Source: Pelagibacterium sediminicola
GTDB taxonomy: Bacteria; Pseudomonadota; Alphaproteobacteria; Rhizobiales; Devosiaceae
Direction: 5' to 3'
Length of the DNA: 64,000 bases
Assembly: GCF_003390885.1 (NCBI RefSeq)
Contig: NZ_QMEL01000007.1
Span: 62,001 to 126,000 of the forward strand
Within the stretch, counting starts at the first letter, position 1. Each line of letters begins with the position of its first letter. A program made the translations under genes and the position numbers. This document shows, piece by piece, positions 53,096 to 62,802 of the stretch. Under the pieces are notes generated by a model. That model ran no database searches. It worked only from the letters and a program-made list of their open reading frames with translations, and had not been told where the DNA came from.

Positions 53096-54085
53096 ATGGC
53101 CTTTAGAGCGTTGGTCACCGACAGGGGCGATGACGGCACGATTTCCAACACGATCATGGAGTTGGACGAGGAGAGCCTGCCCCAAGGCGACGTGCTGGTC
53201 GGCATCGAGTGGGCCGGGTTCAACTACAAGGACGGGATGGTGCTGGCGGGCGAGGGCGGGCTCGTGCGGCAATACCCCCATGTCGGCGGGGTCGATTTTG
53301 CGGGCCGGGTTATCGAAAGCGCCGACGGGCGCTATCGGCCCGGCGAAGGCGTGGTGCTCACCGGCTGGCGGGTGGGGGAGTGGCATTGGGGCGGGTTCGC
53401 GACCCGCGCCCGCGTCAAGGCCGACTGGCTGGTGCCGCTGCCCGAAACGCTTTCAACCCGCGATGCGATGGTGCTCGGAACGGCAGGGCTCACTGCGATG
53501 CTGGCGGTCAACCGGCTCGAAGCCGAGGGCATCACGCCAGAAAGCGGCCCCGTTCTGGTGACGGGGGCGGGCGGGGGCGTCGGCTCGATTGCAACGCAAT
53601 TGCTCTCGCGGCTGGGATATAGCGTCGATGCGATGAGCGGGCGGGCGGAACTTGCCGAGGACCTCAAGGCGCTGGGGGCGGCAAACGTGGTGGGGCGCGA
53701 TGTTCTGGCGCCAAGCCCCAAAAAACTTCTCGCGACGCGCTGGGCGGGCGCCATCGACAGTGTGGGCGGCGCGCCGCTGGGCGAATTGCTCAAGCAGATG
53801 CAGCCGGGCGGATGCGTCGCCGCAGTTGGACTGGCGGCGGGCGACGGGTGGGACGCCAGCGTCGTGCCGTTCATCCTGCGCGGGGTGACGCTGGCCGGGA
53901 TCGATAGCGTGATGCAGCCCTTTGCGGCGCGGGTTGCGGCGTGGGACCGGCTGACGGAACTTTTCGATCGCACCCTTTACGAGCGCATGGTGAGCGAGGC
54001 GGGGCTTGCCGATCTGCCTGCGGTTGGCAGCGATATCCTTGCGGGCCGGATCAGGGGCCGGGTGGTCTCCAACCCCGGCGCTTGA
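53096..54085 (+). CDS. acuI: Acrylyl-CoA reductase (AcuI) of the MDR family
   Basis: A 329-residue zinc-free medium-chain dehydrogenase. NYKDGMVLAGEGGLVRQYPHVGGVDFAG, GWRVGEWHWGGFATRARV and VTGAGGGVGSIATQLL follow the YhdH/AcuI group, which reduces acrylyl-CoA to propionyl-CoA with NADPH. It lies 71 bases before propionyl-CoA carboxylase genes, supporting this substrate: it would feed 3-hydroxypropionate- or DMSP-derived acrylyl-CoA into the propionyl-CoA pathway. A general quinone oxidoreductase role is less likely. Confidence 0.88.
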   Translation: MAFRALVTDRGDDGTISNTIMELDEESLPQGDVLVGIEWAGFNYKDGMVLAGEGGLVRQYPHVGGVDFAGRVIESADGRYRPGEGVVLTGWRVGEWHWGGFATRARVKADWLVPLPETLSTRDAMVLGTAGLTAMLAVNRLEAEGITPESGPVLVTGAGGGVGSIATQLLSRLGYSVDAMSGRAELAEDLKALGAANVVGRDVLAPSPKKLLATRWAGAIDSVGGAPLGELLKQMQPGGCVAAVGLAAGDGWDASVVPFILRGVTLAGIDSVMQPFAARVAAWDRLTELFDRTLYERMVSEAGLADLPAVGSDILAGRIRGRVVSNPGA

Positions 54086-54156
54086 CGCATGGTGCCGAAA
54101 AGGGTTCGCCAAATCGGCATTTCCCGTTAATCTGACCGGCAATTGCGGAGGACTGG

Positions 54157-55689
54157 ATGCAGGAAGTCATCGAGGCGCTGGAGGCACGGCGTCAGCATGC
54201 GCGGCAGGGCGGGGGCGCCCGGAGGATCGAGGCGCAACATGGCAAGGGCAAGCTGACGGCGCGCGAGCGTATCGATGTGCTGCTCGATCCCGACAGTTTT
54301 GAAGAATACGACATGTTCGTCACCCATCGTGCCCGCGATTTCGGGATGGACGCGCAGGTCATTCCCGGCGACGGCGTGGTGACCGGGTGGGGCACGATCA
54401 ACGGGCGGCTCGCCTACGTCTTTTCGCAGGATTTCACCGTTTTCGGCGGCTCGCTCTCGGAAACGCATGCCCAGAAGATCTGCAAGATCATGGATCTCGC
54501 GGTGCAGAACGGGGCTCCGATCATCGGGCTTAACGATTCCGGCGGCGCGCGCATCCAGGAGGGGGTGGCCTCGCTCGGGGGTTATGCCGAGGTGTTCTGG
54601 CGCAACGTGCAGGCATCGGGCGCGGTGCCGCAGATTTCGGTGATCATGGGCCCGTGCGCGGGCGGGGCGGTCTATTCGCCGGCCATGACCGACTTCATCT
54701 ATATGGTCAAGGATACGAGCTACATGTTCGTGACCGGGCCCGATGTGGTGAAAACCGTCACCAATGAGACGGTGACCCATGAAGAACTGGGCGGGGCCTC
54801 GACGCATACGCGGATTTCCTCGGTGGCGGACGGGGCGTTCGAGAACGATATCGAGACGCTGCTGGAGGTTCGGCGGCTGTTCGATTTCCTGCCGCTCTCG
54901 GCGCGCGAAAAGGCGCCGCGCGTCGCCACCAACGATCAGGTGGACCGGCGCGAGGACAGCCTCGATACGCTTATCCCCGCCAATGCCAACCAGCCCTACG
55001 ACATGCGCGAGGTGATCGAGAAGATCGCCGACGAGGGCGATTTCCTCGAACTGCAAAAGGAGCACGCCGGCAATATCCTCATCGGCTTTGTCCGGCTTAA
55101 CGGTCAGACCGTGGGGGTCGTCGCCAACCAGCCGCTCGTTCTGGCCGGGTGCCTCGACATCAACGCAAGCAAGAAGGCGGCGCGCTTCATCCGGTTCTGC
55201 GACAGCTTCGATATTCCGATCCTGACGCTGGTGGACGTGCCGGGCTTTTTGCCGGGTGTGGCGCAGGAATATGGCGGGATCATCAAGCACGGCGCGAAAC
55301 TGCTGTTCGCCTATGCCGAGGCAACGGTGCCCAAGGTGACGGTCATTACCCGCAAGGCGTATGGCGGAGCCTATGACGTGATGGCCTCAAAGCATATCAG
55401 GGCGGATGTGAACTACGCCTGGCCGAGCGCGGAAATCGCGGTGATGGGGGCCAAGGGAGCAACGGAGATTCTCTATCGTTCCGAACTTGGCGACGCCGAA
55501 AAGATTGCGGCGCGGACGCAGGAATATGAGGAGCGGTTCGCAAACCCGTTCGTGGCGGCGGAGCGCGGGTTCATCGACGACGTGATCATGCCGCACAATA
55601 CGCGGCGGCGGGTGGCGCGGGCGCTGGAGACGCTGCGGCACAAGAGGGTCGAGGGGCCGGTGAAAAAGCACGGGAATATTCCGCTGTGA
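54157..55689 (+). CDS. pccB: Propionyl-CoA carboxylase beta subunit
   Basis: A 510-residue carboxyltransferase that moves CO2 from biotin to propionyl-CoA, giving methylmalonyl-CoA. [70 protein letters not shown] and [11 protein letters not shown] are typical. The beta and alpha subunits are separated by a repeat and a DUF559 gene but point the same way. Confidence 0.95.
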   Translation: MQEVIEALEARRQHARQGGGARRIEAQHGKGKLTARERIDVLLDPDSFEEYDMFVTHRARDFGMDAQVIPGDGVVTGWGTINGRLAYVFSQDFTVFGGSLSETHAQKICKIMDLAVQNGAPIIGLNDSGGARIQEGVASLGGYAEVFWRNVQASGAVPQISVIMGPCAGGAVYSPAMTDFIYMVKDTSYMFVTGPDVVKTVTNETVTHEELGGASTHTRISSVADGAFENDIETLLEVRRLFDFLPLSAREKAPRVATNDQVDRREDSLDTLIPANANQPYDMREVIEKIADEGDFLELQKEHAGNILIGFVRLNGQTVGVVANQPLVLAGCLDINASKKAARFIRFCDSFDIPILTLVDVPGFLPGVAQEYGGIIKHGAKLLFAYAEATVPKVTVITRKAYGGAYDVMASKHIRADVNYAWPSAEIAVMGAKGATEILYRSELGDAEKIAARTQEYEERFANPFVAAERGFIDDVIMPHNTRRRVARALETLRHKRVEGPVKKHGNIPL

Positions 55690-55722
55690 GGGGGGTGAGG
55701 ATGGAGGCATCTGTGTTCGCCG

Positions 55723-55834
55723 CTTCACCCCTCCCCAGCCCTCCCCATCAAGGGGAGGGTGCTTCCTTTTCCTTGTTGTCTCCCTACGCACAAGGCCAGC
55801 ACCTCCCCCCTTGTGGGGGAGGATGGGAGGGGGG
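55723..55834. repeat. Palindromic intergenic repeat family S, full copy 4
   Basis: CACCCCTCCCCAGCCCTCCC...AAGGGGAGGGTGCTTCCTTT, then GCACAAGGCCAGCACCTCCC and GGGGGAGGATGGGAGGGG. It lies between pccB and the DUF559 gene and is followed by CGGCGTTAGCCGATCAGCGG. Confidence 0.82.
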
Positions 55835-55885
55835 ATTCGGCGTTAGCCGATCAGCGGTATTTGGATTAAGCGCAGGATTGCGGGC

Positions 55886-56254
55886 ATGAACTCCTCGCTT
55901 GCCAGGACGCTCCGATCCAATCCCACCGATGCGGAAAAGCGAATGTGGCGTCTTCTGTTTCCATTTCGATCCCAAGGCTTTCACTTTCGCAAACAGGCCC
56001 CGATCGGATCATATGTCGCCGATTTCCTCTGCCACCATGCAAAGCTGGTTATCGAGGTCGATGGCGGACAACATTATACGCTGGCGGGACAGCGTCATGA
56101 CGAACGGCGCAGTGCCTTTTTGGCTGGCGAGGGATACATCATCCTGCGGTTTTCCAATCTCGATGTTCTGAACAATCCGGGCGGCGTCAGTGCAGTTCTT
56201 GCCAACGCGCTGGACCGGCTCGAACCTTCACCTCGCGCTGTCAGGAAAACCTGA
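55886..56254 (+). CDS. DUF559 endonuclease-like protein
   Basis: A 122-residue protein of the DUF559 family, related to the very-short-patch-repair endonuclease fold. NPTDAEKRMWRLL, FRKQAPIGSYVADFLCHHAKLVIEVDGGQH and ILRFSNLDVLNN are the usual signatures; Asp of VADF and Glu of IEVDGGQH are likely active-site residues. It is wedged between pccB and pccA, with its stop directly abutting the pccA ATG. It has no evident link to propionyl-CoA and is probably an insertion brought in with the adjacent repeat. Confidence 0.85.
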   Translation: MNSSLARTLRSNPTDAEKRMWRLLFPFRSQGFHFRKQAPIGSYVADFLCHHAKLVIEVDGGQHYTLAGQRHDERRSAFLAGEGYIILRFSNLDVLNNPGGVSAVLANALDRLEPSPRAVRKT

Positions 56255-58255
56255 ATGTTCCCCAAAATCCTCATAGCCAATCGTGGCGAGATTGCCTGCC
56301 GGGTCATCAAGACGGCGCGGAAGATGGGTATCGCGACGGTTGCGGTTTATTCCGATGCGGATCGGGACGCGCTGCATGTCAGGATGGCCGATGAGGCGGT
56401 TCATATCGGGCCCGCGCCGGCCAGCCAGTCCTATCTCGTTTTCGACAGAATCGTCGAGGCGTGCCGGGCGACCGGGGCGGTGGCGGTGCATCCGGGGTAT
56501 GGGTTTTTGTCCGAGAATGCAGCGTTTGCGGAGCGGCTGCGGCAGGAAGGGATTTATTTTATCGGGCCGCCGGTCCCGGCCATCGAGGCGATGGGCGACA
56601 AGATTACCTCCAAAAAGATCGCCGCAGAAGCCGGGGTTTCGACTGTGCCGGGGCATATGGGGATCATCGGGACGGCGGCGGAAGCTGTAAAGATCGCCAA
56701 AAAGATCGGGTTTCCAGTGATGATCAAGGCGTCCGCCGGGGGCGGGGGCAAGGGGATGCGGATCGCGCGCAGCGAAGTGGAGGTCAAGGAGGGCTTTGAG
56801 CGCGCCAGATCAGAGGCGGCCTCGTCCTTCGGGGACGACCGGATCTTCATCGAGAAATTCATCGAGGAGCCGCGCCATATCGAAATCCAGGTGCTCGCGG
56901 ATTCGCTGGGCAACTGTATTCATCTGGGCGAGCGGGAATGTTCGATCCAGCGGCGCAACCAGAAGGTGATCGAGGAAGCGCCCTCGCCGTTCCTCGATGC
57001 GGAAACGCGCAAAAAGATGGGCGAGCAGGCGGTGGCGCTGGCACGGGCCGTCAGTTATGTGAGCGCGGGGACGGTCGAGTTCATCGTCGATAAGGACCGC
57101 AATTTCTACTTCCTTGAAATGAACACGCGGCTGCAGGTCGAGCATCCGGTGACTGAGCTGGTGACGGGCATCGATCTGGTCGAGGAGATGATCAGGATCG
57201 CCGACGGGCAGATGCTTTCGGTCAGGCAGGAGGATGTAAAGCTCAACGGGTGGGCGGTCGAGGCGCGTATTTATGCCGAGGACCCGTACCGCAATTTCCT
57301 GCCCTCGACCGGAAGGCTCAAGCGCTATCGTCCACCCGTCGAAGAGGCGTCGGCGACGCTTGTGGTCCGCAACGATACGGGGGTTTATGAGGGCGCCGAG
57401 ATCAGCCCCTGGTACGATCCGATGATCGCCAAGCTCGTCACCTGGGCGCCCACCCGGCTCGAGGCGATCGACGGGCTGGCAGTGGCGCTCGACCAGTTCG
57501 ATCTCGATGGTGTCGGCAACAATATCCCGTTCATCGCGACCGTGGCCCGGCAGGCGCGGTTCCGGGGTGGCGATCTTTCGACCAATTATATCGCCGAGGA
57601 GTTCCCGGATGGATTTACCGGGGCAAAGCTGGACGATGATGACCTGCTGGCGCTGGCCGCGCTGGCCTGCCGGGCGGCATTTCAGCTCGAAACGCGCGGG
57701 TTCGAGGGTGCCGGGGCGATGATGGGACAGCATGTTATCGCCGAGCGCAGCGTCATCATCGGCAATGAGCGCCGGGATTTCTCGATTCCCAAATCGGACG
57801 AGGCTTTCGTTCTGATGACCGATGACGGGCAGGGGCTTTTGATCGAGGATGGCTGGCAGCCGGGCGAAACCGTCGCGGCGTCCGAGATCGACGGGCGTAC
57901 GCTCCATGTGAGGATGGACCGGGTGACCTCGGGCTTCCGCATGCGCTATCGCGGCGCGGACCTCATCGCCAGGGTCATGCTGCCCCATGTGGCTGACCTC
58001 ATGGTGCACATGCCGGTGAAATCACCCCCCGATATGAGCAAGTTCCTCATCTGCCCGATGCCGGGGCAGATCATCCGGCTCGACGTGGCCGAGGGCGACG
58101 TGGTCGAGGAAGGCCAGCCGCTTGCGATCGTCGAGGCGATGAAGATGGAAAACGTGCTCAAGGCCGAGCGGCAGGCAAAGGTCGCGAAGGTGAATGTCGT
58201 TGCCGGAGACGTGCTGGCGGTGGATGCGGTGATCATGGAATTCGAGGCGGTGTGA
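56255..58255 (+). CDS. pccA: Propionyl-CoA carboxylase alpha subunit (biotin carboxylase and biotin carrier)
   Basis: A 666-residue biotin enzyme. Domains: biotin carboxylase (KILIANRGEIACRVIKTARKMG, GGGGKGMR, ECSIQRRNQKVIEEAPSP, EMNTRLQVEHPVTE), a linker domain, then the biotinyl domain with the lysine in EAMKMEN near the C-terminus. Its ATG follows directly on the DUF559 stop, so its translation may depend on readthrough from that gene. Works with PccB in propionyl-CoA assimilation. Confidence 0.95.
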   Translation: MFPKILIANRGEIACRVIKTARKMGIATVAVYSDADRDALHVRMADEAVHIGPAPASQSYLVFDRIVEACRATGAVAVHPGYGFLSENAAFAERLRQEGIYFIGPPVPAIEAMGDKITSKKIAAEAGVSTVPGHMGIIGTAAEAVKIAKKIGFPVMIKASAGGGGKGMRIARSEVEVKEGFERARSEAASSFGDDRIFIEKFIEEPRHIEIQVLADSLGNCIHLGERECSIQRRNQKVIEEAPSPFLDAETRKKMGEQAVALARAVSYVSAGTVEFIVDKDRNFYFLEMNTRLQVEHPVTELVTGIDLVEEMIRIADGQMLSVRQEDVKLNGWAVEARIYAEDPYRNFLPSTGRLKRYRPPVEEASATLVVRNDTGVYEGAEISPWYDPMIAKLVTWAPTRLEAIDGLAVALDQFDLDGVGNNIPFIATVARQARFRGGDLSTNYIAEEFPDGFTGAKLDDDDLLALAALACRAAFQLETRGFEGAGAMMGQHVIAERSVIIGNERRDFSIPKSDEAFVLMTDDGQGLLIEDGWQPGETVAASEIDGRTLHVRMDRVTSGFRMRYRGADLIARVMLPHVADLMVHMPVKSPPDMSKFLICPMPGQIIRLDVAEGDVVEEGQPLAIVEAMKMENVLKAERQAKVAKVNVVAGDVLAVDAVIMEFEAV

Positions 58256-58276
58256 TGGACAAGCACGCCCGGCGCC

Positions 58277-58399
58277 TCACCCCTCCCCAGCCCTCCCCGT
58301 CAAGGGGAGGGTGCTACGGAGTGAACGGGGCTGGGGTCGATATCACACGGTACGCCGGGCTGACACCTCCCCCCTTGCGGGGGAGGATGGGAGGGGGGA
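58277..58399. repeat. Palindromic intergenic repeat family S, full copy 5
   Basis: CACCCCTCCCCAGCCCTCCC with AAGGGGAGGGTGCTACGG, then ACACCTCCCCCCTTGCGGGG and GGATGGGAGGGG. It lies between pccA and the mutase gene and is followed by CCCGGCGTTAGCCGGG. Confidence 0.82.
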
Positions 58400-58425
58400 C
58401 CCGGCGTTAGCCGGGATTTGACCCG

Positions 58426-60543
58426 ATGACCAAAAACCCCAAGAACCTCTGGCAAAAACTCGCGCAAAAGGAACTCCGCGACACCCCACTATCGTCCCTC
58501 GACCGCGACTATGGCGGCCTCTCGGTTTCCCCGGTCTATCTCGGCGATGACGGTGCCATTCCCGGTGTCGAGCCCTTCACGCGCGGGGTGCGGGCGACGA
58601 TGTATGCCAACCGGCCGTGGACGATACGGCAGTATGCCGGGTTCTCGACCGCCGAGGAGAGCAACAGGTTTTACCGGCAGGCGCTGGAGCGCGGGCAGAA
58701 GGGGCTTTCGGTGGCCTTCGATCTGGCGACGCATCGGGGGTATGACAGCGATCATCCACGCGTCACGGGCGATGTGGGCAAGGCGGGGGTGGCGATCGAT
58801 TCCGTTGAGGACATGAAGATCCTGTTCGATGGCATCCCGCTCGACGAGATGAGCGTTTCGATGACCATGAACGGGGCGGTGATCCCGGTGCTGGCCATGT
58901 TCATCGTTGCCGCAGAGGAACAGGGCGTGAGCCAGGAAAAGCTCTCGGGGACCATCCAGAACGATATCCTCAAGGAGTTCATGGTCCGCAACACCTATAT
59001 CTACCCGCCCGAACCCTCCATGCGCATCGTGGGCGACATCATCGCGCATACGGCGCGTCACATGCCAAAATTCAACTCCATCTCGATTTCGGGCTATCAC
59101 ATGCACGAGGCGGGAGCGACAGCGATCCAGGAACTGGCTTATACGCTGGCGGACGGGATGGATTACGTACGCGCCGCGCAGGCGCGGGAGCTCGATATCG
59201 ATGCCTTTGCCGGGCGGCTGAGCTTTTTCTTCGGCATCGGCATGAACTTTTTTGTCGAGATCGCCAAATTGAGGGCGGCGCGGACGCTGTGGTCGAAGAT
59301 CATGACCGATCTGGGCGCAAAGGACCCGCGCTCGAAAATGCTGCGCACCCACTGCCAGACATCGGGCGTTTCGCTGACCGAGCAGGACCCTTACAACAAC
59401 GTGGTGCGTACGGCGTTCGAGGCGATGGCGGCGGTGCTGGGGGGCACGCAGAGCCTTCATACCAATTCGTTCGATGAGGCCATTGCGCTGCCGACGGAAA
59501 CCTCGTCGCGCATCGCGCGCAACACCCAGCTCATCCTCCAGCACGAAACGCGGGTGACCGATGTGGTCGATCCGCTCGGCGGGTCCCATTATATCGAGGC
59601 GCTGACCGCGCAACTGGTCGAAAAGGCCGAAAAACTCATTGCCGACGTCGAGGCCGAAGGGGGCATGACCCGGGCGGTGCAGACGGGACGGCCCAAGCTT
59701 GAAATCGAAAAGGCGGCCGCCGTGCGGCAGGCCGCCATCGACCGGGGCGAGGAGGTGATCGTCGGGGTCAATCGCTACCGGCTCGACAATGAAGACCCCA
59801 TCGAGACGCTGGAAATCGACAACGCGAAGGTGCGGGCTTCGCAGGTTGCGCGGCTTGAGACCGTCCGAAAAACGCGCGACGAGGCGCGGTGCCAGTCGAT
59901 GCTCGATGCCTTGCGCGAATATGCGGCCAAGGACGAGGGCAATCTGCTCGAAGCGGCGATCGAGGCGGCGCGGGCGCGGGCGACGCTGGGCGAGATTTCG
60001 CACGCCATGGAGGATGTGTTCGGGCGCTACAATGCGACCACGCGGGTGCTCTCGGGGGTTTACGCCGGGGAATATGCCGCCGATCCGCAGTTCGAGGCGG
60101 TGCGCGAGCGCATCGCGGGTTTTTGCTCCACCCATGGCCGCGCGCCCGCGATCTTCATCGCCAAGATGGGGCAGGACGGGCACGACCGGGGCGCCAAGGT
60201 GATCGCCACGGCCTTTGCCGATCTGGGGTTCGAGGTGCATATGGGATCGCTGTTCGAGACGCCCGACGAGGTCGGCGCCCATGCCGGGGAGCTTGCCGTG
60301 GACGCGGTGGGCGTTTCCTCGCTGGCGGCGGGGCACAAGACGCTGGTGCCCGAACTGATTGCGGCGCTCAAGCGCCGGGGGCTCGACGATGTGGCCGTGG
60401 TGGTCGGCGGGGTGATCCCCGGCAGCGATTACGATTTTCTATACGAGGCCGGAGTGCTGGAGATTTTCGGGCCGGGCACCAACGTGCTCGACGCGGCCTT
60501 TGCCGTGCTGGGGCGTATCGAGGGGCGGCTGACCAACAGATGA
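58426..60543 (+). CDS. mcm: Methylmalonyl-CoA mutase
   Basis: A 705-residue adenosylcobalamin enzyme converting (R)-methylmalonyl-CoA to succinyl-CoA. The catalytic barrel has [39 protein letters not shown] and [19 protein letters not shown]; the C-terminal B12 domain has [21 protein letters not shown] with the ligand His in DGHDRG, then [14 protein letters not shown] and [12 protein letters not shown]. Both domains are in one chain, as in the alpha-type mutase. Its stop overlaps the epimerase start (ATGA). Confidence 0.96.
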   Translation: MTKNPKNLWQKLAQKELRDTPLSSLDRDYGGLSVSPVYLGDDGAIPGVEPFTRGVRATMYANRPWTIRQYAGFSTAEESNRFYRQALERGQKGLSVAFDLATHRGYDSDHPRVTGDVGKAGVAIDSVEDMKILFDGIPLDEMSVSMTMNGAVIPVLAMFIVAAEEQGVSQEKLSGTIQNDILKEFMVRNTYIYPPEPSMRIVGDIIAHTARHMPKFNSISISGYHMHEAGATAIQELAYTLADGMDYVRAAQARELDIDAFAGRLSFFFGIGMNFFVEIAKLRAARTLWSKIMTDLGAKDPRSKMLRTHCQTSGVSLTEQDPYNNVVRTAFEAMAAVLGGTQSLHTNSFDEAIALPTETSSRIARNTQLILQHETRVTDVVDPLGGSHYIEALTAQLVEKAEKLIADVEAEGGMTRAVQTGRPKLEIEKAAAVRQAAIDRGEEVIVGVNRYRLDNEDPIETLEIDNAKVRASQVARLETVRKTRDEARCQSMLDALREYAAKDEGNLLEAAIEAARARATLGEISHAMEDVFGRYNATTRVLSGVYAGEYAADPQFEAVRERIAGFCSTHGRAPAIFIAKMGQDGHDRGAKVIATAFADLGFEVHMGSLFETPDEVGAHAGELAVDAVGVSSLAAGHKTLVPELIAALKRRGLDDVAVVVGGVIPGSDYDFLYEAGVLEIFGPGTNVLDAAFAVLGRIEGRLTNR

Positions 60544-60950
60544 TCGGGCGGCTCAACCATATCGCCATCGCCGTGCCGGACTTGCAAAAGGCGATGGGCA
60601 AATATCGCGACATGCTGGGCGCGTCGGTTTCCGCGCCGCAGGCCCTGCCCGAGCATGGCGTGACGGTGGTGTTCGTCGATACGGGCAACACCAAGGTCGA
60701 ACTGCTCGAACCGCTGGGGGCGGCTTCCCCGGTGGCCGGGTTTCTTGCAAAGAACCCCGATGGCGGGATGCACCATGTGTGTTTCGAGGTCCCCGACATT
60801 GCGGGCGCGGTGCGGCACCTCGTTGCGGGCGGGGCGCGGGTGCTGGGGGATGGCAAGCCGAAGACCGGCGCCCACGGCCTGCCGGTGCTGTTTTTGCACC
60901 CCAAGGATTTCGACGGGGTGCTGATCGAGCTTGAGGAGAGGGCGGTATAG
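60540..60950 (+). CDS. mce: Methylmalonyl-CoA epimerase
   Basis: A 136-residue vicinal-oxygen-chelate fold enzyme interconverting the (S) and (R) methylmalonyl-CoA forms, needed between PccAB and the mutase. [35 protein letters not shown] and [17 protein letters not shown] contain the metal-binding His and Glu residues. It overlaps the mutase stop. Last gene of the propionyl-CoA operon. Confidence 0.95.
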   Translation: MIGRLNHIAIAVPDLQKAMGKYRDMLGASVSAPQALPEHGVTVVFVDTGNTKVELLEPLGAASPVAGFLAKNPDGGMHHVCFEVPDIAGAVRHLVAGGARVLGDGKPKTGAHGLPVLFLHPKDFDGVLIELEERAV

Positions 60951-60971
60951 TCGATCTGTTCTCCTTTGCTT

Positions 60972-61049
60972 CTCCGGCGAAAGCCGGAGTCCATGCCTCG
61001 ACGGTTGCGCAGGCTGGGATTTCGTTCTGGTTTCCGGCTTTCGCCGGAA
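60972..61049. repeat. Pair of inverted REP hairpins
   Basis: CTCCGGCGAAAGCCGGAG (60972-60989, GAAA loop) and TTCCGGCTTTCGCCGGAA (61032-61049, TTTC loop) are inverted relative to each other, a BIME-like pair. They follow the epimerase gene. Confidence 0.75.
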
Positions 61050-61152
61050 AAGCGAGGGGAGCTGTTCCCGTCAAATTATGACAGACACTAATAGACTGTT
61101 AACGCCGGGCGGCTAGCATAGGCATCCTTGCAACAGGCGTTTGGCTGGAGCG

Positions 61153-61431
61153 ATGGCACAAATCGGCTTCAAGAAGATGAACTGGCTGCCTCGACCCTCC
61201 GTGTGGAAAGAGGCCGAGCTTGCGCGTCTCAAGCGCAAGGAAATGATGGAAGATTTTCAGCAGCGCTCGCTAAATCTGGCCAACGCGTTTGCAAACACTT
61301 TTTCGTTCCAGCTCAACTCATCGGTGGATAACGTCGCCAAGACCGCCTCTGACCGGATGGCTGCCGAAGTCGAGACGAAAGCTACGGAAATGCAGAACAA
61401 GCTGATGTCGACCATCGACAAGATGGCCTGA
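61153..61431 (+). CDS. Small helical protein of unknown function
   Basis: A 92-residue protein (MAQIGFKKMNWLPRPSVW at the start) with two helical stretches rich in Ala, Lys, Glu and Met and an amphipathic tail (MAAEVETKATEMQNKLMSTI). No signal peptide or membrane helix. The frame extends to a TTG at 61141; an ATG at 61177 is another possible start. I recognise no family. It converges with murD2. Confidence 0.6.
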   Translation: MAQIGFKKMNWLPRPSVWKEAELARLKRKEMMEDFQQRSLNLANAFANTFSFQLNSSVDNVAKTASDRMAAEVETKATEMQNKLMSTIDKMA

Positions 61432-61451
61432 CTACTCACCTTCTCGCGTCG

Positions 61452-61516
61452 TTGCCCGGTTTATCCGGGTAATCCAGCCTTTTTGGCCACTGGGTCACCC
61501 GGATAAACCGGGTGAC
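61452..61516. repeat. Inverted pair of CCCGGTTTATCCGGG-type hairpins
   Basis: TTGCCCGGTTTATCCGGG at 61452-61469 and its inverted relative CACCCGGATAAACCGGGTG near 61496-61514 lie in the convergent junction between the small helical protein and murD2. Same family as 42743-42773. Confidence 0.75.
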
Positions 61517-61527
61517 GACGGAGGGCC

Positions 61528-62802
61528 TTATCCGAAATAGCGCTGCGCCATGGCCTTGAAGGCGTCGCCGCGTTCCTCGAAATTCCTGAACTGGTTGTAG
61601 CTCGGCGCGCCGGGTGAGAGCAGGATCGTGTCGAAATCGGCCCGGTTGGCGGCCAGATGGCGCATGGCGTCATCAAGGGTTGCGAACTCGCCGACCGGGA
61701 TGGGGGTGTTCTCGCGCACGGCGGTGGCGATGCGGGGGCCGGTGGCGGGCAGGCAGCAAAGCGCGGTGACCCCGGCGAGGCCCATCAGATTGGCAAGGTC
61801 GGTATAGTCCTGCTGGCGCTCGTGACCGCCCGCGATCAGCGCGATGCGGCGGCCGCGATAGGCGGCGAGCGCGACCTTGGTGGCCTCGGGAGTGGTGGAG
61901 ATCGAATCGTCGATGAAGAGGATATCCCCTACGCTGAGTTCCTCGAGCCGGTGGGGCAGGGGGACGAAGGCCTCTATGCCCTTGAATATCCCCTCGCGCG
62001 TCGCGCCTGCGGCGAGCGCGATCTGGGCGGCGAGCCTTGCGTTGTCGTGGTTGTGGGCGCCCTTGAGCCGCGAGTGCATGGCGGCCATCAGAATCTCGTC
62101 GGCAAGATCGATATCGAGCGCGGGGATGCGTTCGGTCGAGGGCAGGATGGCTTTGAGCACGCGCTCATTGCCGCCCGCTTGTGGCCCGAGCGCGGCGAGC
62201 CTTGGCCCTTTGACGAAGATATTGAGCTTGTCGCGGTAGTAGTTGTCGAGCCCGCCGTGCCAGTCGACGTGTTCGGGGAAAAGATTGGAAATGGCCGCGA
62301 TGTCGGGGGCAAAGCCGATATCGGCGGTCTGGTAGGAGGAAAGCTCGAGCACAACGGTCTGCGCCTTGTCGGCGGCATCAAGCGGGGGAATGCCCACATT
62401 GCCTGCAAGGATGGCATCGACGCCCGAATGGACCAGCATCAGATGGACGAGGGTGGCGGTGGTGGATTTGCCCTTGGTGCCCGAAATGGCGGCCACGGTG
62501 CGGCCCTCACGGAAATGCGCGGCCCAGATGTTGAGGTTCGAGGTGATCGTCACCCCCGCCTGCCGGGCGGCGTCGAACACGGGCTTGTAAAGCGAGACGC
62601 CGGGGCTTTTGACGATGGTGCCAAAGCGCGTGACGTTGGCGGCCTCCCCGGCAGGGATGGAGATGGCGCCTTCGAGTTCGGCGGTGCCATCGTCGCTGGT
62701 GACGAAAAGTTCGAGGCCGGGATAGCGCCGGGCGAGGAAGTCTGCCGTCGAGCGGGCCTCGCGGCCCGCGCCATAGAGAAGAACCGGTCCGTCAATTTGC
62801 AT
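61528..62802 (-). CDS. murD2: MurD2: UDP-MurNAc-L-alanine--L-glutamate ligase (Mur ligase family)
   Basis: A 424-residue Mur ligase. ISGTKGKSTTATLVHLML is the ATP-binding loop, ELSSYQTADIGFAPDIAAISNLFPEHVDWHGG and GAHNHDNARLAA are further Mur motifs, and FIDDSISTTPEAT with AGGHERQQDY mark the C-terminal domain. It is shorter than usual MurD and overlaps a MurL gene by 11 bases. In Xanthomonas, MurD2 adds L-Glu and MurL epimerises it to D-Glu; the pairing here supports that assignment over ordinary MurD. Confidence 0.88.
   Translation of the reverse strand: MQIDGPVLLYGAGREARSTADFLARRYPGLELFVTSDDGTAELEGAISIPAGEAANVTRFGTIVKSPGVSLYKPVFDAARQAGVTITSNLNIWAAHFREGRTVAAISGTKGKSTTATLVHLMLVHSGVDAILAGNVGIPPLDAADKAQTVVLELSSYQTADIGFAPDIAAISNLFPEHVDWHGGLDNYYRDKLNIFVKGPRLAALGPQAGGNERVLKAILPSTERIPALDIDLADEILMAAMHSRLKGAHNHDNARLAAQIALAAGATREGIFKGIEAFVPLPHRLEELSVGDILFIDDSISTTPEATKVALAAYRGRRIALIAGGHERQQDYTDLANLMGLAGVTALCCLPATGPRIATAVRENTPIPVGEFATLDDAMRHLAANRADFDTILLSPGAPSYNQFRNFEERGDAFKAMAQRYFG

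Noticed and set aside
5820-58399. R and S repeats considered as a CRISPR-like or insertion-sequence array
   Set aside because: Copies are scattered singly, are palindromic throughout, have no regular spacers and no transposase or Cas gene.
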